Below, piece by piece: positions 48,723 through 58,583 of a DNA stretch of 64,000 nucleotides. Both the position numbers and the translations under genes were made by a program. This DNA comes from Pseudomonas fluorescens (lineage in GTDB: Bacteria; Pseudomonadota; Gammaproteobacteria; Pseudomonadales; Pseudomonadaceae). The DNA lies in assembly GCF_000802965.1 (NCBI RefSeq), contig NZ_JSAK01000014.1, forward strand, positions 1 to 64,000, read 5' to 3'. The notes under the pieces are model-generated. The model had not been told where the DNA came from. It ran no database searches and was given only the letters and a program-made list of their open reading frames with translations. Position 1 is the first letter of the stretch; every line of letters begins with the position of its first letter.

Positions 48723-49876
48723 TCGAACTTCAAAACCTCAGCAAGACCTTCCAAAGCAACGGCAAAGATGTGAAAGCCGTGGACTCGGTGAGCCTGACCG
48801 TCAATGAAGGCGAAATCTGCGTGTTCCTCGGGCCATCGGGTTGCGGCAAAAGCACCACGCTGAAAATGATCAACCGCCTGATCAAGCCGACCTCGGGCAA
48901 GATCCTGATCAACGGCGAAGACACCACCGGCCTCGACGAAGTGACCCTGCGGCGCAACATCGGTTATGTGATCCAGCAGATCGGCCTGTTCCCGAACATG
49001 ACCATCGAGGAAAACATCACCGTGGTCCCGCGCCTGCTGGGCTGGGACAAACAGAAATGCCACGACCGCGCCCGCGAGTTGATGAGCATGATCAAGCTTG
49101 AGCCCAAGCAGTACCTGCATCGCTATCCGCGGGAATTGTCCGGTGGCCAGCAGCAACGGATCGGCGTGATTCGGGCGCTGGCAGCGGATGCACCGCTGCT
49201 GTTGATGGACGAACCGTTCGGCGCGGTCGACCCGATCAACCGCGAGATGATCCAGAACGAGTTTTTCGAGATGCAGCGGGCGCTGAACAAGACCGTGATC
49301 ATGGTCAGCCACGACATCGACGAAGCCATCAAGCTGGGCGACAAGATCGCGATCTTCCGCGCCGGCAAGCTGCTGCAGATCGACCATCCAGACACCTTGC
49401 TCGCGCATCCGGCGGACGACTTTGTCAGTAACTTCGTCGGCCAGGACAGCACGTTGAAACGCCTGTTGCTGGTGAAGGCCGAAGACGCAGCGGACAACGC
49501 GCCGTCCGTCAGTCCGGAAACCCCGGTAGCCGATGCTTTGGAATTGATGGATGAGCACGACCGCCGCTACGTGGTGGTGACCTGCACCGAGAACAAGGCG
49601 CTGGGCTACGTGCGCCGCCGCGACCTGCACCGTCAGACCGGCACTTGCGGGCAATACCTGCGCGAGTTCAATGCCACGGCGGCCTACGACGAGCATTTGC
49701 GCATCCTGTTGTCGCGGATGTACGAGTTCAATCGCTCGTGGTTGCCGGTGATGGATGCGGAGCGGGTGTTCCTTGGGGAAGTGACCCAGGAATCGATTGC
49801 TGAGTATTTGAGCTCGGGCAAGTCCCGTGGCGGCAAGACCAGCATCGTTTCCCCAGCTGAGACTGCCATCGCCTGA
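48719..49876 (+). CDS. Osmoprotectant ABC transporter ATPase with CBS domain
   Basis: A 385-residue OpuCA/ProV-like ATPase. Walker A GPSGCGKSTTLKMI, signature LSGGQQQRIGVIRAL, Walker B LLLMDEPFGAVDPINR. A C-terminal extension (about residues 260-375) resembles paired CBS domains, which in OpuA-type transporters sense ionic strength. Coupled to the second permease gene by a 4-nt overlap. The longer frame to 48680 is rejected. Confidence 0.93.
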   Translation: MIELQNLSKTFQSNGKDVKAVDSVSLTVNEGEICVFLGPSGCGKSTTLKMINRLIKPTSGKILINGEDTTGLDEVTLRRNIGYVIQQIGLFPNMTIEENITVVPRLLGWDKQKCHDRARELMSMIKLEPKQYLHRYPRELSGGQQQRIGVIRALAADAPLLLMDEPFGAVDPINREMIQNEFFEMQRALNKTVIMVSHDIDEAIKLGDKIAIFRAGKLLQIDHPDTLLAHPADDFVSNFVGQDSTLKRLLLVKAEDAADNAPSVSPETPVADALELMDEHDRRYVVVTCTENKALGYVRRRDLHRQTGTCGQYLREFNATAAYDEHLRILLSRMYEFNRSWLPVMDAERVFLGEVTQESIAEYLSSGKSRGGKTSIVSPAETAIA

Positions 49877-49884
49877 CCTGACCC

Positions 49885-49978
49885 TGTGGCGAGGGAGCTT
49901 GCTCCCGCTCGGTTGCGCAGCAGCCGCAAATTTGGGGCCGCTGCGCGGCCCAGCGGGAGCAAGCTCCCTCGCCACAAA
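49885..49978. repeat. REP/REPIN, family B
   Basis: Arms TGTGGCGAGGGAGCTTGCTC and its complement, 8 bp after the osmoprotectant ATPase stop. Confidence 0.85.
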
Positions 49979-50143
49979 GGCAATACAAATCCCGCCAAAA
50001 CTCTCCATCCGGGGAACATCACACCGTCACACAGGTCGGTTACATCAGTAGCTGTCAGGGACCACACGACGGAAGCGTGCAAAAACGCGACATTTTTTGT
50101 TGATCTCAAGCCCCTCACGCCCTAAAGTTCGCGCCGAACGTCC

Positions 50144-50254
50144 ATGCTGGAAACGATCCATCCGGCTCAAGTACTGACGACGAGACAGCAAGGCCAAGGG
50201 AAAGCTGCACTTCCCATGGCCTTTTTGCTTTCGGCGACATGCCTTGGGAAGTAG
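50144..50254 (+). promoter_or_regulatory. speC leader: 36-codon ORF with competing stem-loops
   Basis: A 36-codon ORF (starting MLETIHPAQV, ending ATCLGK) precedes speC. It has no strong ribosome site. Three segments inside it can pair in two ways: segment 1 (50191-50202, AGGCCAAGGGAA) with segment 2 (50211-50222), forming the terminator hairpin; or segment 2 (CTTCCCATGGC, 50210-50220) with segment 3 (GCCTTGGGAAG, 50241-50251), 10 of 11 paired. The ORF stop follows segment 3 directly. This looks like an attenuator or a small RNA. Function is inferred. Confidence 0.45.
50190..50226 (+). terminator. Intrinsic terminator-like hairpin in the speC leader
   Basis: A 12-position stem with one A-A mismatch (AGGCCAAGGGAA / TTCCCATGGCCT), loop AGCTGCAC and a TTTTT tract. 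It lies about 105 bp before speC and about 315 bp after the osmoprotectant operon, so it could end upstream read-through, end a small RNA, or attenuate speC. Confidence 0.7.
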
Positions 50255-50332
50255 GCGAACCAAAGTGGGGATACGGAGGACGTTCATTTGCACCCATTGA
50301 TTATTAACGTTTGCCAGTAGGAGCTCCCAGGT

Positions 50333-51496
50333 ATGTCGATCCAGGTCGAAGACTATTTCGCGCGTGAAACCTTCCAGAAAATGAAGGCGTTCGCCGACAA
50401 GCAAGAAACCCCGTTCGTGGTGATCGACACCGCGATGATCAGCCAGGCCTATGACGACCTGCGCGCCGGTTTCGAATTCGCCAAGGTCTACTACGCGGTC
50501 AAGGCCAACCCGGCCGTGGAAATTATCGACCTGCTCAAAGAGAAAGGCTCGAGCTTCGACATCGCCTCGATCTACGAGCTGGACAAAGTGCTGGGCCGCG
50601 GCGTCAGCGCCGACCGGATCAGCTACGGCAACACCATCAAGAAATCCAAGGACATCCGCTACTTCTACGAGAAGGGCGTGCGCCTGTATGCCACCGACTC
50701 CGAAGCCGACCTGCGCAACATCGCCAAGGCTGCGCCGGGCGCGAAAGTCTACGTACGCATCCTGACCGAAGGCTCGACCACCGCTGACTGGCCGTTGTCG
50801 CGCAAATTCGGCTGCCAGACCGACATGGCCATGGACCTGCTGATCCTCGCTCGCGACCTGGGCCTGGTGCCGTACGGCATCTCGTTCCACGTGGGTTCGC
50901 AACAGCGCGACATCAGCGTCTGGGACGCGGCGATCGCCAAGGTCAAAGTGATTTTCGAGCGTCTGAAAGAAGAAGACGGCATCGAGCTGAAACTGATCAA
51001 CATGGGCGGTGGCTTCCCGGCCAACTACATCACCCGTACCAACAGCCTGGAAACCTACGCTGAAGAAATCATCCGTTTCCTCAAGGAAGACTTCGGTGAC
51101 GACTTGCCGGAAATCATCCTGGAGCCAGGCCGTTCGTTGATCGCCAACGCCGGCATCCTGGTCAGTGAAGTGGTGCTGGTCGCGCGTAAATCCCGTACCG
51201 CCGTTGAGCGTTGGGTGTACACGGATGTGGGCAAGTTCTCCGGCCTGATCGAAACCATGGACGAAGCCATCAAGTTCCCGATCTGGACCGAAAAGAAAGG
51301 CGAGATGGAAGAAGTCGTGATCGCCGGCCCAACCTGCGACAGCGCCGACATCATGTACGAAAACTACAAGTACGGCCTGCCACTGAACCTGGCCATCGGT
51401 GATCGCCTGTACTGGCTGTCGACCGGTGCGTACACCACCAGCTACAGCGCGGTTGAGTTCAATGGCTTCCCGCCGCTGAAGTCGTTCTACGTGTAA
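50333..51496 (+). CDS. speC: Ornithine decarboxylase (fold-III PLP enzyme)
   Basis: A 387-residue alanine-racemase-fold decarboxylase producing putrescine from ornithine. The PLP lysine is in VYYAVKANPA (near residue 60); the glycine-rich loop is MGGGFPANY, and EPGRSLIANAG binds phosphate. The catalytic cysteine region AGPTCDSADIMYE and the C-terminal YTTSYSAVEFNGFP are present. Length and motifs match Pseudomonas SpeC, which may also accept lysine. AGGAG precedes the ATG by about 10 nt. It has a long structured leader and its own terminator. Confidence 0.95.
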   Translation: MSIQVEDYFARETFQKMKAFADKQETPFVVIDTAMISQAYDDLRAGFEFAKVYYAVKANPAVEIIDLLKEKGSSFDIASIYELDKVLGRGVSADRISYGNTIKKSKDIRYFYEKGVRLYATDSEADLRNIAKAAPGAKVYVRILTEGSTTADWPLSRKFGCQTDMAMDLLILARDLGLVPYGISFHVGSQQRDISVWDAAIAKVKVIFERLKEEDGIELKLINMGGGFPANYITRTNSLETYAEEIIRFLKEDFGDDLPEIILEPGRSLIANAGILVSEVVLVARKSRTAVERWVYTDVGKFSGLIETMDEAIKFPIWTEKKGEMEEVVIAGPTCDSADIMYENYKYGLPLNLAIGDRLYWLSTGAYTTSYSAVEFNGFPPLKSFYV

Positions 51497-51517
51497 GAGC
51501 AGCCACAAGCTGCAAGT

Positions 51518-51548
51518 AAAAAGCCCATGACGAGTCATGGGCTTTTTT
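51518..51548 (+). terminator. Intrinsic terminator after speC
   Basis: Stem AAAAAGCCCATGA / TCATGGGCTTTTT with a 4-nt CGAG loop and six T residues, 22 bp after the speC stop. Confidence 0.92.
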
Positions 51549-51563
51549 GTGGCTGATTACAAT

Positions 51564-51655
51564 CCTGTAGGAGCCGGCTTGCTGGCGATCAACGGTCACG
51601 CGGTGTATCTGGTTGACCGGAGCGCCTGGATCGCCAGCAAGCCGGCTCCTACAGA
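51564..51655. repeat. REP/REPIN, family D
   Basis: Arms TGTAGGAGCCGGCTTGCTGG and CCAGCAAGCCGGCTCCTACA around about 45 bp, between the speC terminator and the next REP. Confidence 0.85.
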
Positions 51656-51680
51656 AGTTCGAATGCCTGTACACCATCCC

Positions 51681-51754
51681 CCTGTAGGCGCTGCCGCAGG
51701 CTGCGATCTTTTGATCTTGCTTTTAAAAGATCGCAGCCTGCGGCCGCTACAGGG
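51681..51754. repeat. REP/REPIN, family A, compact copy overlapping a gene end
   Basis: Arms TGTAGGCGCTGCCGCAGGCT and AGCCTGCGGCCGCTACAGG with a short centre. The outer end runs into the Sel1-repeat gene and supplies its TAG stop codon. Confidence 0.8.
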
Positions 51755-52505
51755 TCGACGTGAGTTCGGTGCAGCGGCGGTGGTAATCGTTCGCCAGCAT
51801 TTGAATACGTGGGTCGGTGGCGCTCTTTAGCGCCTCGCTCGCCACCCGCAGGAAATTAAGATTTCCGGCGACCAACGCCTTGCGCAGCCAGTCCAACGCG
51901 CCATCGACATTGCCTTCATCAGCCAACACCGCCGCAAAGCTGAACTGCCCACGAAAGTCCCCGCCCTCGGCGGAACGCCGATACCAGTCACGGGCGGCTG
52001 CCGGATCTGCCGGGCAAACGCGCCCTTCTTCCAGATATCGGCCCAGCAGGTTCATCGATTTCGCATGGCCCATGTCGGCGGCCTGTTGATAAAAACTCAA
52101 TGCCTTGAGCTGATCCTCAACCACTCCGCGCCCGGTCGCCAACAGGTTGGCGTAGTTGTACATCGCCCAATCCAGCCCAGCCTCGGCTGCAACCTGATAA
52201 TGCCGTGCGGCCAGCGCAGCATCGGCCTCACACCCCCACCCATGCTCATGGCAACGCCCCAGCATGTTGCGCGCCATCAAATGCCCGCGCCGCGCCGCGA
52301 TGTCGAACCAGCGCACCGCCAGCAGCTGATCCTGAGCGATGCCCTGCCCGTCCAGCAGAATCTGCCCGAGTAGCGCCTGCGCATCGAGAACGTCCTCGCG
52401 CGCGGCCATCAGAATCGCCTGGGCGGCACGGGCCGGGCTTTCTTCGAGCATGGATTTGAGCGCATCGCCGTCAAGGACTTCCTCGCGTCGCAATTGAAAA
52501 CTCAT
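51747..52505 (-). CDS. Sel1-like repeat (tetratricopeptide-type) protein
   Basis: A 252-residue protein with about four to five Sel1-like repeats ([104 protein letters not shown]). Such helical repeats mediate protein contacts; no partner is known. No signal peptide is seen. Its ATG overlaps the piuC stop by 4 nt, so it is coupled to the iron-regulated piuC. The stop codon lies inside a REP arm. Synteny matches PA4516. Confidence 0.92.
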   Translation of the reverse strand: MSFQLRREEVLDGDALKSMLEESPARAAQAILMAAREDVLDAQALLGQILLDGQGIAQDQLLAVRWFDIAARRGHLMARNMLGRCHEHGWGCEADAALAARHYQVAAEAGLDWAMYNYANLLATGRGVVEDQLKALSFYQQAADMGHAKSMNLLGRYLEEGRVCPADPAAARDWYRRSAEGGDFRGQFSFAAVLADEGNVDGALDWLRKALVAGNLNFLRVASEALKSATDPRIQMLANDYHRRCTELTSTL

Positions 52506-53182
52506 ACCTCGACCCAGCGGCGCAACAGATTGTGATAGGTGCCCGTCAGGCGGATCAGCGAAGGGTGATCCGGCACATCCTGCGTCAGTTGCCGGATCGC
52601 GCCGTCCATCTCGAACAGCAAGGCGCGCTGACTGTCTTCGCGCACCAGGCTTTGGGTCCAGAAAAACGAGGCGTAGCGCGTCCCGCGAGTGACCGCGTTG
52701 ACCTTGTGCAGGCTGGTGCCGGGGTAAAGAACCATGTCACCGGCCGGCAGCTTCACGCGCTGGGTGCCGTAGGTGTCCTGGATTTCCAGCTCACCGCCGT
52801 CGTAATCCTCCGGCTCACTGAAAAACAAGGTAGCCGACAGATCGGTGCGCACCCGCTCCATACTGCCCTTGGGCTGACGCACGGCGTTGTCGATGTGGAA
52901 GTCGAAACTGCCGCCGGCCGTGTAACAGTTCAGCAGCGGTGGAAAGACTTTGTGAGGTAACGCCGCTGACATGAACTGCGGATTTTTCCACAACCGTTCC
53001 AGCATGGCCGCGCCAATCTCCTTGGCCAGCGGATGACCTTCGGGCAATTGCAGATTGTGCTTGGCCTTGGCCGACTGATAACCGGCGGTGATCTTGCCAT
53101 CGGCCCAATCGGCCTGCTCCAGAGCCTCGCGAACGCGCTGCACTTCTTCTTTATCGAACAAGCCGGGGATGTGCAGCAGCAT
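52502..53182 (-). CDS. piuC: Fe(II)/2-oxoglutarate-dependent hydroxylase PiuC (PKHD type)
   Basis: A 226-residue dioxygenase. The iron triad is visible: H-x-D in FDFHIDNAV near residue 97, and a distal His in [21 protein letters not shown] with the 2-oxoglutarate Arg. PiuC is iron-regulated and lies beside a siderophore receptor in Pseudomonas; its substrate is not established. The start at 53182 ([14 protein letters not shown]) matches the family; the frame extends to 53248. Confidence 0.95.
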   Translation of the reverse strand: MLLHIPGLFDKEEVQRVREALEQADWADGKITAGYQSAKAKHNLQLPEGHPLAKEIGAAMLERLWKNPQFMSAALPHKVFPPLLNCYTAGGSFDFHIDNAVRQPKGSMERVRTDLSATLFFSEPEDYDGGELEIQDTYGTQRVKLPAGDMVLYPGTSLHKVNAVTRGTRYASFFWTQSLVREDSQRALLFEMDGAIRQLTQDVPDHPSLIRLTGTYHNLLRRWVEV

Positions 53183-53212
53183 GGCAGAGACACCTGGGAG
53201 CAAAGGGGTGCC

Positions 53213-53234
53213 AATGGTATTGATTCTTATTGAC
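53213..53234. promoter_or_regulatory. Candidate Fur box in the piuC-piuA intergenic region
   Basis: GGTATTGATTCTTATTGAC (53216-53234) matches 11 of 19 positions of the classical Fur consensus. It lies about 35 bp upstream of piuC and about 155 bp before piuA. Iron genes on both sides support the assignment; binding is inferred. Confidence 0.5.
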
Positions 53235-53389
53235 TGTGTAAAACCCACGGGACGAACGAAACAGCAAAAACCGTAAGGTTAAATTGTAAAGATTGTAAAT
53301 TCAGTGCGAATAGTAATGTTTCGCAATTGATACGAATACGTGTTTACCCTATATTCCGCGGCCTCAAATCCTTGGGGAGGGGAATTAAA

Positions 53390-55720
53390 ATGTCACGCCA
53401 ACAAGCACAATTACCTGTCAGTTCACCGCGTTTGCTCGCTTCTGCAATTGGCGTGGCGATCACTGCCGGCTCCGCGGGCCACATGGTTTTCGCGGCTGAA
53501 AAGACCGACGAAAAAGCACCGAGCAACACCATCTCCCTCGGTGCCACTGCCATCACCGGCGAAGCTCAGGACGAAACCTCGTACAACGTCGAAAAAGCGT
53601 CCTCTCCCAAGTACACCGCACCGCTGGTCGACACACCACGCTCGGTCACCGTTATCCCGCAGCAAGTGCTAAAAGACACTGGCGCGATGAACATGCAGGA
53701 CGCGCTGCGTACTGTTCCCGGCATCACCTTCGGTGCCGGTGAAGGCGGTAACCCGCAGGGCGACCGTCCATTCATTCGCGGCTTCGATGCCCAGGGCGAC
53801 ACCTATCTCGACGGCGTGCGCGACACCGGTTCGCAGAGCCGCGAGATTTTCGCCGTAGAATCGATCGAAGTCAGCAAAGGCCCGAACTCGGCCATCGGCG
53901 GCCGTGGCGCGGCTGGCGGCAGCATCAACCTGGTGAGCAAGAAAGCGCACCTGGGCAACTCGTTCGACGGTGGTTTCACCTGGGGCTCCGATCACACCCA
54001 GCGTTACACCCTGGATGGCAACTATCAGTTCACTGACACCGCCGCTGGCCGTCTGAACCTGATGAGCCACGAGAGCAACGTCGCCGGGCGTGACAGCGTC
54101 GATTACGATCGCTGGGGCATTGCGCCATCGCTGGCCTTCGGCCTGGGCACAGATACCCGCGTCAACCTCGACTACTACCATCTGGAAAGTAACGACACGC
54201 CGGACTCGGGCATTCCGTATTCGATCCCGACCGCTGGCTCCGCTGCCCGTACCAAGTCCAACCCGGACAAGCCTGACGACGGCGGCGACAGCAGCAACTT
54301 CTACGGCCTCGATGGCCGCGACTTCCGCAAGGGCCGCACCGATACCGCGACCATCGCCATCGAGCACGACCTGAGCGACGCGCTGACCATCAAGAACACC
54401 CTGCGTCATGGCAACAGCATGCAGGACTACATCCTGACCCAGCCGGACGACAGCAAGGGCAACGTCAACAATGGCAGCGTCTGGCGCCGGCCCAACAGCC
54501 GTGTCAGCAACACCGAGACCACCACCAACCAGACCGACCTGTTTGGTGACGTGTACATCGCCGGCTTCAAGAACAGCTTCGCCACCGGTATCGAGTTGAG
54601 CCGTGAGGAAAGCCAGAAATCCTCGTACACCGTCAACTCCGACACCACTCCACTGACGACGGTGCCGGCTTCGAGCACCAACTGCACCCCGGCGATGATC
54701 GGCGCGCCAAGCGGCTACAACTGCACCTCGTTGTCCAACCCGACCCCGAGCGATCCATGGAACGGTGCCATCTCGCGCAACTATGCCGGCACCGACACCA
54801 CGGGCAAAACCTACGCGCTCTACGTGTTCGACACCCTGACGCTGTCCGAGCAGTGGCTGGTGAACATGGGCCTGCGCTACGACCATTTCGACACCGACTA
54901 CAAAACCTACAACGCAGCCGGCACCACCACCGCCAAGGGCGATGATGTCAGCGAGTTCGTGACCGGTCAGTTCGGTGTGGTCTACAAGCCGGCGGAAAAC
55001 GGCAGCATCTATGCGTCCTACGCAACCTCGGCAACGCCACCGGGCGCTACCCTCGGCGAAGGCCAGGATGGCAACCCGCTGGGCGGCACCCCTGATCGCA
55101 GCGGCAACCTGCTGAGCAGCGACATGGAGCCGGAAACCACCAAGAACTACGAAATCGGCACCAAGTGGGATCTGCTGAACGATCGCCTGTCGCTGACGGC
55201 AGACATCTTCCGCACCGAGAAAGACAACGCTCGTGTGCAAACCAACACCACCACCTACGAAAACGTCGGCAAAACCCGCGTTCAAGGTTTCGAACTGTCG
55301 GCCACCGGCAAGCTCACTGACAAATGGCAGGTGTTCGCCGGTTACGCCTACATGGACAGCGAGCAGGTTGATGGCGGCGACCTGCCGGCCAACAAAGCCA
55401 ACGATGGCAACGAACTGCCGAACACACCGAAAAACAGCGCCAGCCTGTGGACGACTTACCAGGTCACGCCGAAGCTGACCATCGGCGGTGGCGCGTTCTA
55501 TGTCGACGACGTGTTCGGTAGCGCGGCCAACACCACCATGGTTGATTCCTACGTTCGTTACGATGCGATGGCCGCCTACAAGCTGACCAAAAACGTCGAC
55601 CTGCAACTGAACGTACAGAACCTGACCGACGAAACCTACTACGACAAAGCCTTCTCGACTCACTTCGCCAACCAGGCGGCGGGCCGTACTGCCTTGCTGA
55701 GTACCAACTTCCACTTCTGA
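53390..55720 (+). CDS. piuA: TonB-dependent siderophore receptor PiuA (Fiu-like)
   Basis: A 776-residue outer-membrane receptor. A long signal region (MSRQQAQ to about residue 38, ending near MVFAAEKT) precedes a plug domain (RSVTVIPQQVLKDTGAMNMQ, SIEVSKGPNSAIGGRGAAGG) and a 22-strand barrel ending in L-L-S-T-N-F-H-F with the terminal Phe needed for BAM assembly. PiuA/Fiu receptors import catechol-type ferric siderophores and siderophore-antibiotic conjugates. GGGGAGGGG lies 8-9 nt before the ATG at 53390. Divergent from piuC. Confidence 0.95.
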   Translation: MSRQQAQLPVSSPRLLASAIGVAITAGSAGHMVFAAEKTDEKAPSNTISLGATAITGEAQDETSYNVEKASSPKYTAPLVDTPRSVTVIPQQVLKDTGAMNMQDALRTVPGITFGAGEGGNPQGDRPFIRGFDAQGDTYLDGVRDTGSQSREIFAVESIEVSKGPNSAIGGRGAAGGSINLVSKKAHLGNSFDGGFTWGSDHTQRYTLDGNYQFTDTAAGRLNLMSHESNVAGRDSVDYDRWGIAPSLAFGLGTDTRVNLDYYHLESNDTPDSGIPYSIPTAGSAARTKSNPDKPDDGGDSSNFYGLDGRDFRKGRTDTATIAIEHDLSDALTIKNTLRHGNSMQDYILTQPDDSKGNVNNGSVWRRPNSRVSNTETTTNQTDLFGDVYIAGFKNSFATGIELSREESQKSSYTVNSDTTPLTTVPASSTNCTPAMIGAPSGYNCTSLSNPTPSDPWNGAISRNYAGTDTTGKTYALYVFDTLTLSEQWLVNMGLRYDHFDTDYKTYNAAGTTTAKGDDVSEFVTGQFGVVYKPAENGSIYASYATSATPPGATLGEGQDGNPLGGTPDRSGNLLSSDMEPETTKNYEIGTKWDLLNDRLSLTADIFRTEKDNARVQTNTTTYENVGKTRVQGFELSATGKLTDKWQVFAGYAYMDSEQVDGGDLPANKANDGNELPNTPKNSASLWTTYQVTPKLTIGGGAFYVDDVFGSAANTTMVDSYVRYDAMAAYKLTKNVDLQLNVQNLTDETYYDKAFSTHFANQAAGRTALLSTNFHF

Positions 55721-55741
55721 TGACACAAGCGTGAACACAAA

Positions 55742-55826
55742 CCTGTAGGAGCTGCCGCAGGCTGCGATCTTTTGATCTTGCTTTTAAAAGATCAAAAGAT
55801 CGCAGCCTGCGGCAGCTCCTACAGAG
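55742..55826. repeat. REP/REPIN, family A
   Basis: A standard family A pair 20 bp after the piuA stop, just before a terminator hairpin. Confidence 0.85.
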
Positions 55827-55830
55827 GTAG

Positions 55831-55860
55831 GCCCCGTTCATCCAGGTGAATGGGGCTTTT
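55831..55860 (+). terminator. Intrinsic terminator after piuA
   Basis: Stem GCCCCGTTCA / TGAATGGGGC (one G-U pair) with a 6-nt loop and TTTT. It separates piuA from piuB. Confidence 0.8.
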
Positions 55861-55942
55861 GTGTGTAAACAGAATGTTTCTCGACAACCCACGGCATAAT
55901 GCGCGCCGTGATGACCACTTTTGAACGAACAAGGCGAGCGAC

Positions 55943-58471
55943 GTGTTGAAGAAAACCCTGTTCCAGTTGCACTGGTTTTTTGGCATCAGCGCCGGACTGG
56001 TCCTGGCCCTGATGGGCATCACCGGGGCGACGGTATCGTTTCAGGATGAGATCCTGTACGCCCTGAACCCTTCGGTGTTGCAGGTCGAGAAACAGGTCGC
56101 CGGTGTTTTGCCGCCTGCCGAACTGGTGGAGAAAATCGAAGCGGCCACGGGCAAAAAAGTGGCGATGCTCTCGGTCGGCATCGACAGCGACATTGCCGCC
56201 AAAGTGTTCTTCACCCCGCCACCGGGCGAGCGGCGCGGGCAGATGCGTTTCTTCGACCCGTACACCGCTGAACTCATGGGCGACGCCACCGGCCAGGGCT
56301 TCTTCGGCTTTATGCTGCAACTGCACCGCTTCCTCGCCATGGGCGATACCGGTCGACAAATCACCGGTGCGTGCACGCTGATCCTGGTGTTTTTCTGCCT
56401 GTCGGGCCTGTACCTGCGCTGGCCGCGCCAGTGGAAAAGCTGGCGTGCCTGGCTGACCCTCGACTGGAAGAAAAAAGGTCGCAGCTTCAACTGGGATTTG
56501 CACTCGGTCGCCGGCACCTGGTGCCTGGTGTTCTACCTCCTGGCGGCACTGACCGGGCTGTCCTGGTCCTACGAGTGGTACAACAAAGGCCTGACCCGAT
56601 TGCTCTCCGATTCGCCGCAGAACGAACGCGTTCGCGGCGGTCGAGGCCCTGCGCCAAGTGGTCCGGCACCGACCGTCGATTACTCGGCGATGTGGAGCAG
56701 CATCTACAGCGCTGCCGGTCCCGACCTGAGTTTCTACAACACCCGCATGCCTGCGGTGGCCGGACAACCGGCGACCGTTTTCTACCTGCTCAAAGATTCA
56801 CCCCACGACCGCGCGCTGAACCAGCTCACCCTCGATCCCGTCACCGGCGCGATCAAACGGCATGAACGCTACAGCGACAAGAGCTTCAAAGCGCAGTTGT
56901 TGACCAGCATCTATGCGCTGCACGTCGGCAGTTACTTCGGCATCGCCGGGCGGATTATCCTGACCATCAGCGCCCTGACCATGCCGCTGTTTTTCATCAC
57001 TGGCTGGCTGCTGTACCTCGATCGCCGACGCAAAAAACGCCAGATCAAGGACGCCCGCCAAGGCCTCACCCAATCGGGCAGCGACGCCCCGGCGTGGCTG
57101 ATCGGTTTCGCCAGCCAGAGCGGCTTTGCCGAACAACTGGCGTGGCAAACCGCCGGTCAATTGCAGGCGGCCGGCCTGCCGGTGAAAGTTCAGGCACTGG
57201 CGACGGTCAGCGAGCAGGACCTGCGTGATTCGAACAACGCGCTATTCGTAGTCAGCACTTTCGGCGACGGCGAAGCACCGGACAGCGCCCGTGGTTTTGA
57301 ACGCAAGGTATTGGGTCGCGCGCTGAGCCTGGAAAGCCTGAACTACGCCGTACTCGGCCTCGGTGATCGGCAGTATCAACACTTCTGCGGTTTCGCCCGG
57401 CGCTTGCACACCTGGCTCGGCGAGCACGGCGGCAAGACTTTGTTCGCCCCGGTGGAAGTCGACAGCGGTGACCCTTACGCCTTACGTCACTGGCAGCAAC
57501 AACTCGGTCAGTTGACCGGGCAAATGCCGGCGAACACCTGGCAAGCACCGAGCTACGACAACTGGATCCTGGCACATCGAGAGCTACTCAACCCGGACAG
57601 CAGCGGTTCGCCGGTGTACTTGCTGAGCCTCAAGGCGCCGACCACCAGCAGTTGGCTGGCCGGCGACCTGGTAGAAGTGTTGCCACGCAATTGCCCATGG
57701 GCCATCGAACATTTCCTTGATGGCCTGGGGATTGATGGCCGGGCGACGATTGAATTCGATGGCCTGTCGCAACCGCTGGAACAAGCCCTCGCCAGCCGCC
57801 AATTGCCGGAGAACCGCGCGCACCTGGTCGGCCTGCATGCCCAGGCGCTGGCGGAGGCGCTGGTGCCGTTGGCCACGCGTGAATACTCGATTGCCTCGAT
57901 TGCCGCCGACGGTGTCCTGGAACTGATCGTGCGCCAGGAACTGCACCCCGATGGCAGCCTCGGGATCGGTTCCGGCTGGCTGACCGAACACGCGCCAGTG
58001 GGCGGCACCATCAGCCTGCGCGTACGGCGCAACAGCGGTTTCCATCTGCCGACCGAGCCGGTGCCGATGATCCTGCTGGGCAACGGTACCGGTCTGGCCG
58101 GGCTGCGCAGTTTGCTCAAGGCGCGGATTGCCGATGGCCAACAGCGTCAATGGCTGTTGTTCGGCGAACGTAATCGCGAGCATGACTACCTGTGTCGAGA
58201 TGAGCTGGAAGAGTGGTTGATTTCGGGTGACCTGGAACGTCTGGACCTGGCGTTCTCGCGGGATCAGGCCGAGAAGATCTACGTCCAGGATCGCCTGCGC
58301 GAATCAGCCGATGAGCTGAAAAAATGGCTGGCGGATGGCGCGGTGATTTACATCTGCGGCAGCCTTCAGGGGATGGCCGCAGGCGTGGATCAAGTGCTCA
58401 ACGACGTACTGGGCGCCGCCGAAGTCCAGCGACTGATCGAACAGGGCCGCTACCGCCGCGACGTCTACTGA
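55943..58471 (+). CDS. piuB: PepSY-flavodoxin-reductase fusion, siderophore-iron reductase PiuB
   Basis: An 842-residue inner-membrane protein. An N-terminal PepSY_TM region has four helices (about residues 10-30, 130-155, 190-215 and 330-360) with conserved His residues (LQLHRFL, DLHSVAG) likely to bind haem. A flavodoxin domain follows near residue 390 ([36 protein letters not shown]). The sulfite-reductase-type FAD/NADPH module ends the protein ([32 protein letters not shown]). It should pass NADPH electrons across the membrane to reduce ferric siderophore. GTG start at 55943. Matches PA4513 next to piuA. Confidence 0.92.
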   Translation: MLKKTLFQLHWFFGISAGLVLALMGITGATVSFQDEILYALNPSVLQVEKQVAGVLPPAELVEKIEAATGKKVAMLSVGIDSDIAAKVFFTPPPGERRGQMRFFDPYTAELMGDATGQGFFGFMLQLHRFLAMGDTGRQITGACTLILVFFCLSGLYLRWPRQWKSWRAWLTLDWKKKGRSFNWDLHSVAGTWCLVFYLLAALTGLSWSYEWYNKGLTRLLSDSPQNERVRGGRGPAPSGPAPTVDYSAMWSSIYSAAGPDLSFYNTRMPAVAGQPATVFYLLKDSPHDRALNQLTLDPVTGAIKRHERYSDKSFKAQLLTSIYALHVGSYFGIAGRIILTISALTMPLFFITGWLLYLDRRRKKRQIKDARQGLTQSGSDAPAWLIGFASQSGFAEQLAWQTAGQLQAAGLPVKVQALATVSEQDLRDSNNALFVVSTFGDGEAPDSARGFERKVLGRALSLESLNYAVLGLGDRQYQHFCGFARRLHTWLGEHGGKTLFAPVEVDSGDPYALRHWQQQLGQLTGQMPANTWQAPSYDNWILAHRELLNPDSSGSPVYLLSLKAPTTSSWLAGDLVEVLPRNCPWAIEHFLDGLGIDGRATIEFDGLSQPLEQALASRQLPENRAHLVGLHAQALAEALVPLATREYSIASIAADGVLELIVRQELHPDGSLGIGSGWLTEHAPVGGTISLRVRRNSGFHLPTEPVPMILLGNGTGLAGLRSLLKARIADGQQRQWLLFGERNREHDYLCRDELEEWLISGDLERLDLAFSRDQAEKIYVQDRLRESADELKKWLADGAVIYICGSLQGMAAGVDQVLNDVLGAAEVQRLIEQGRYRRDVY

Positions 58472-58482
58472 CCCACCCCGCC

Positions 58483-58576
58483 TCTGTAGGAGCTGCCGAA
58501 GGCTGCGATCTTTTGATCTTGATCTTTCAAAAATCAAAATCAAAAGATCGCAGCCTTCGGCAGCTCCTACAGGGGA
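58483..58576. repeat. REP/REPIN, family A
   Basis: Arms TGTAGGAGCTGCCGAAGGCT and AGCCTTCGGCAGCTCCTACA. Compensatory changes (CCGAAGG / CCTTCGG against the usual CCGCAGG / CCTGCGG) keep the stem paired. Between convergent piuB and phoD. Confidence 0.85.
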
Positions 58577-58583
58577 TGTGTGG

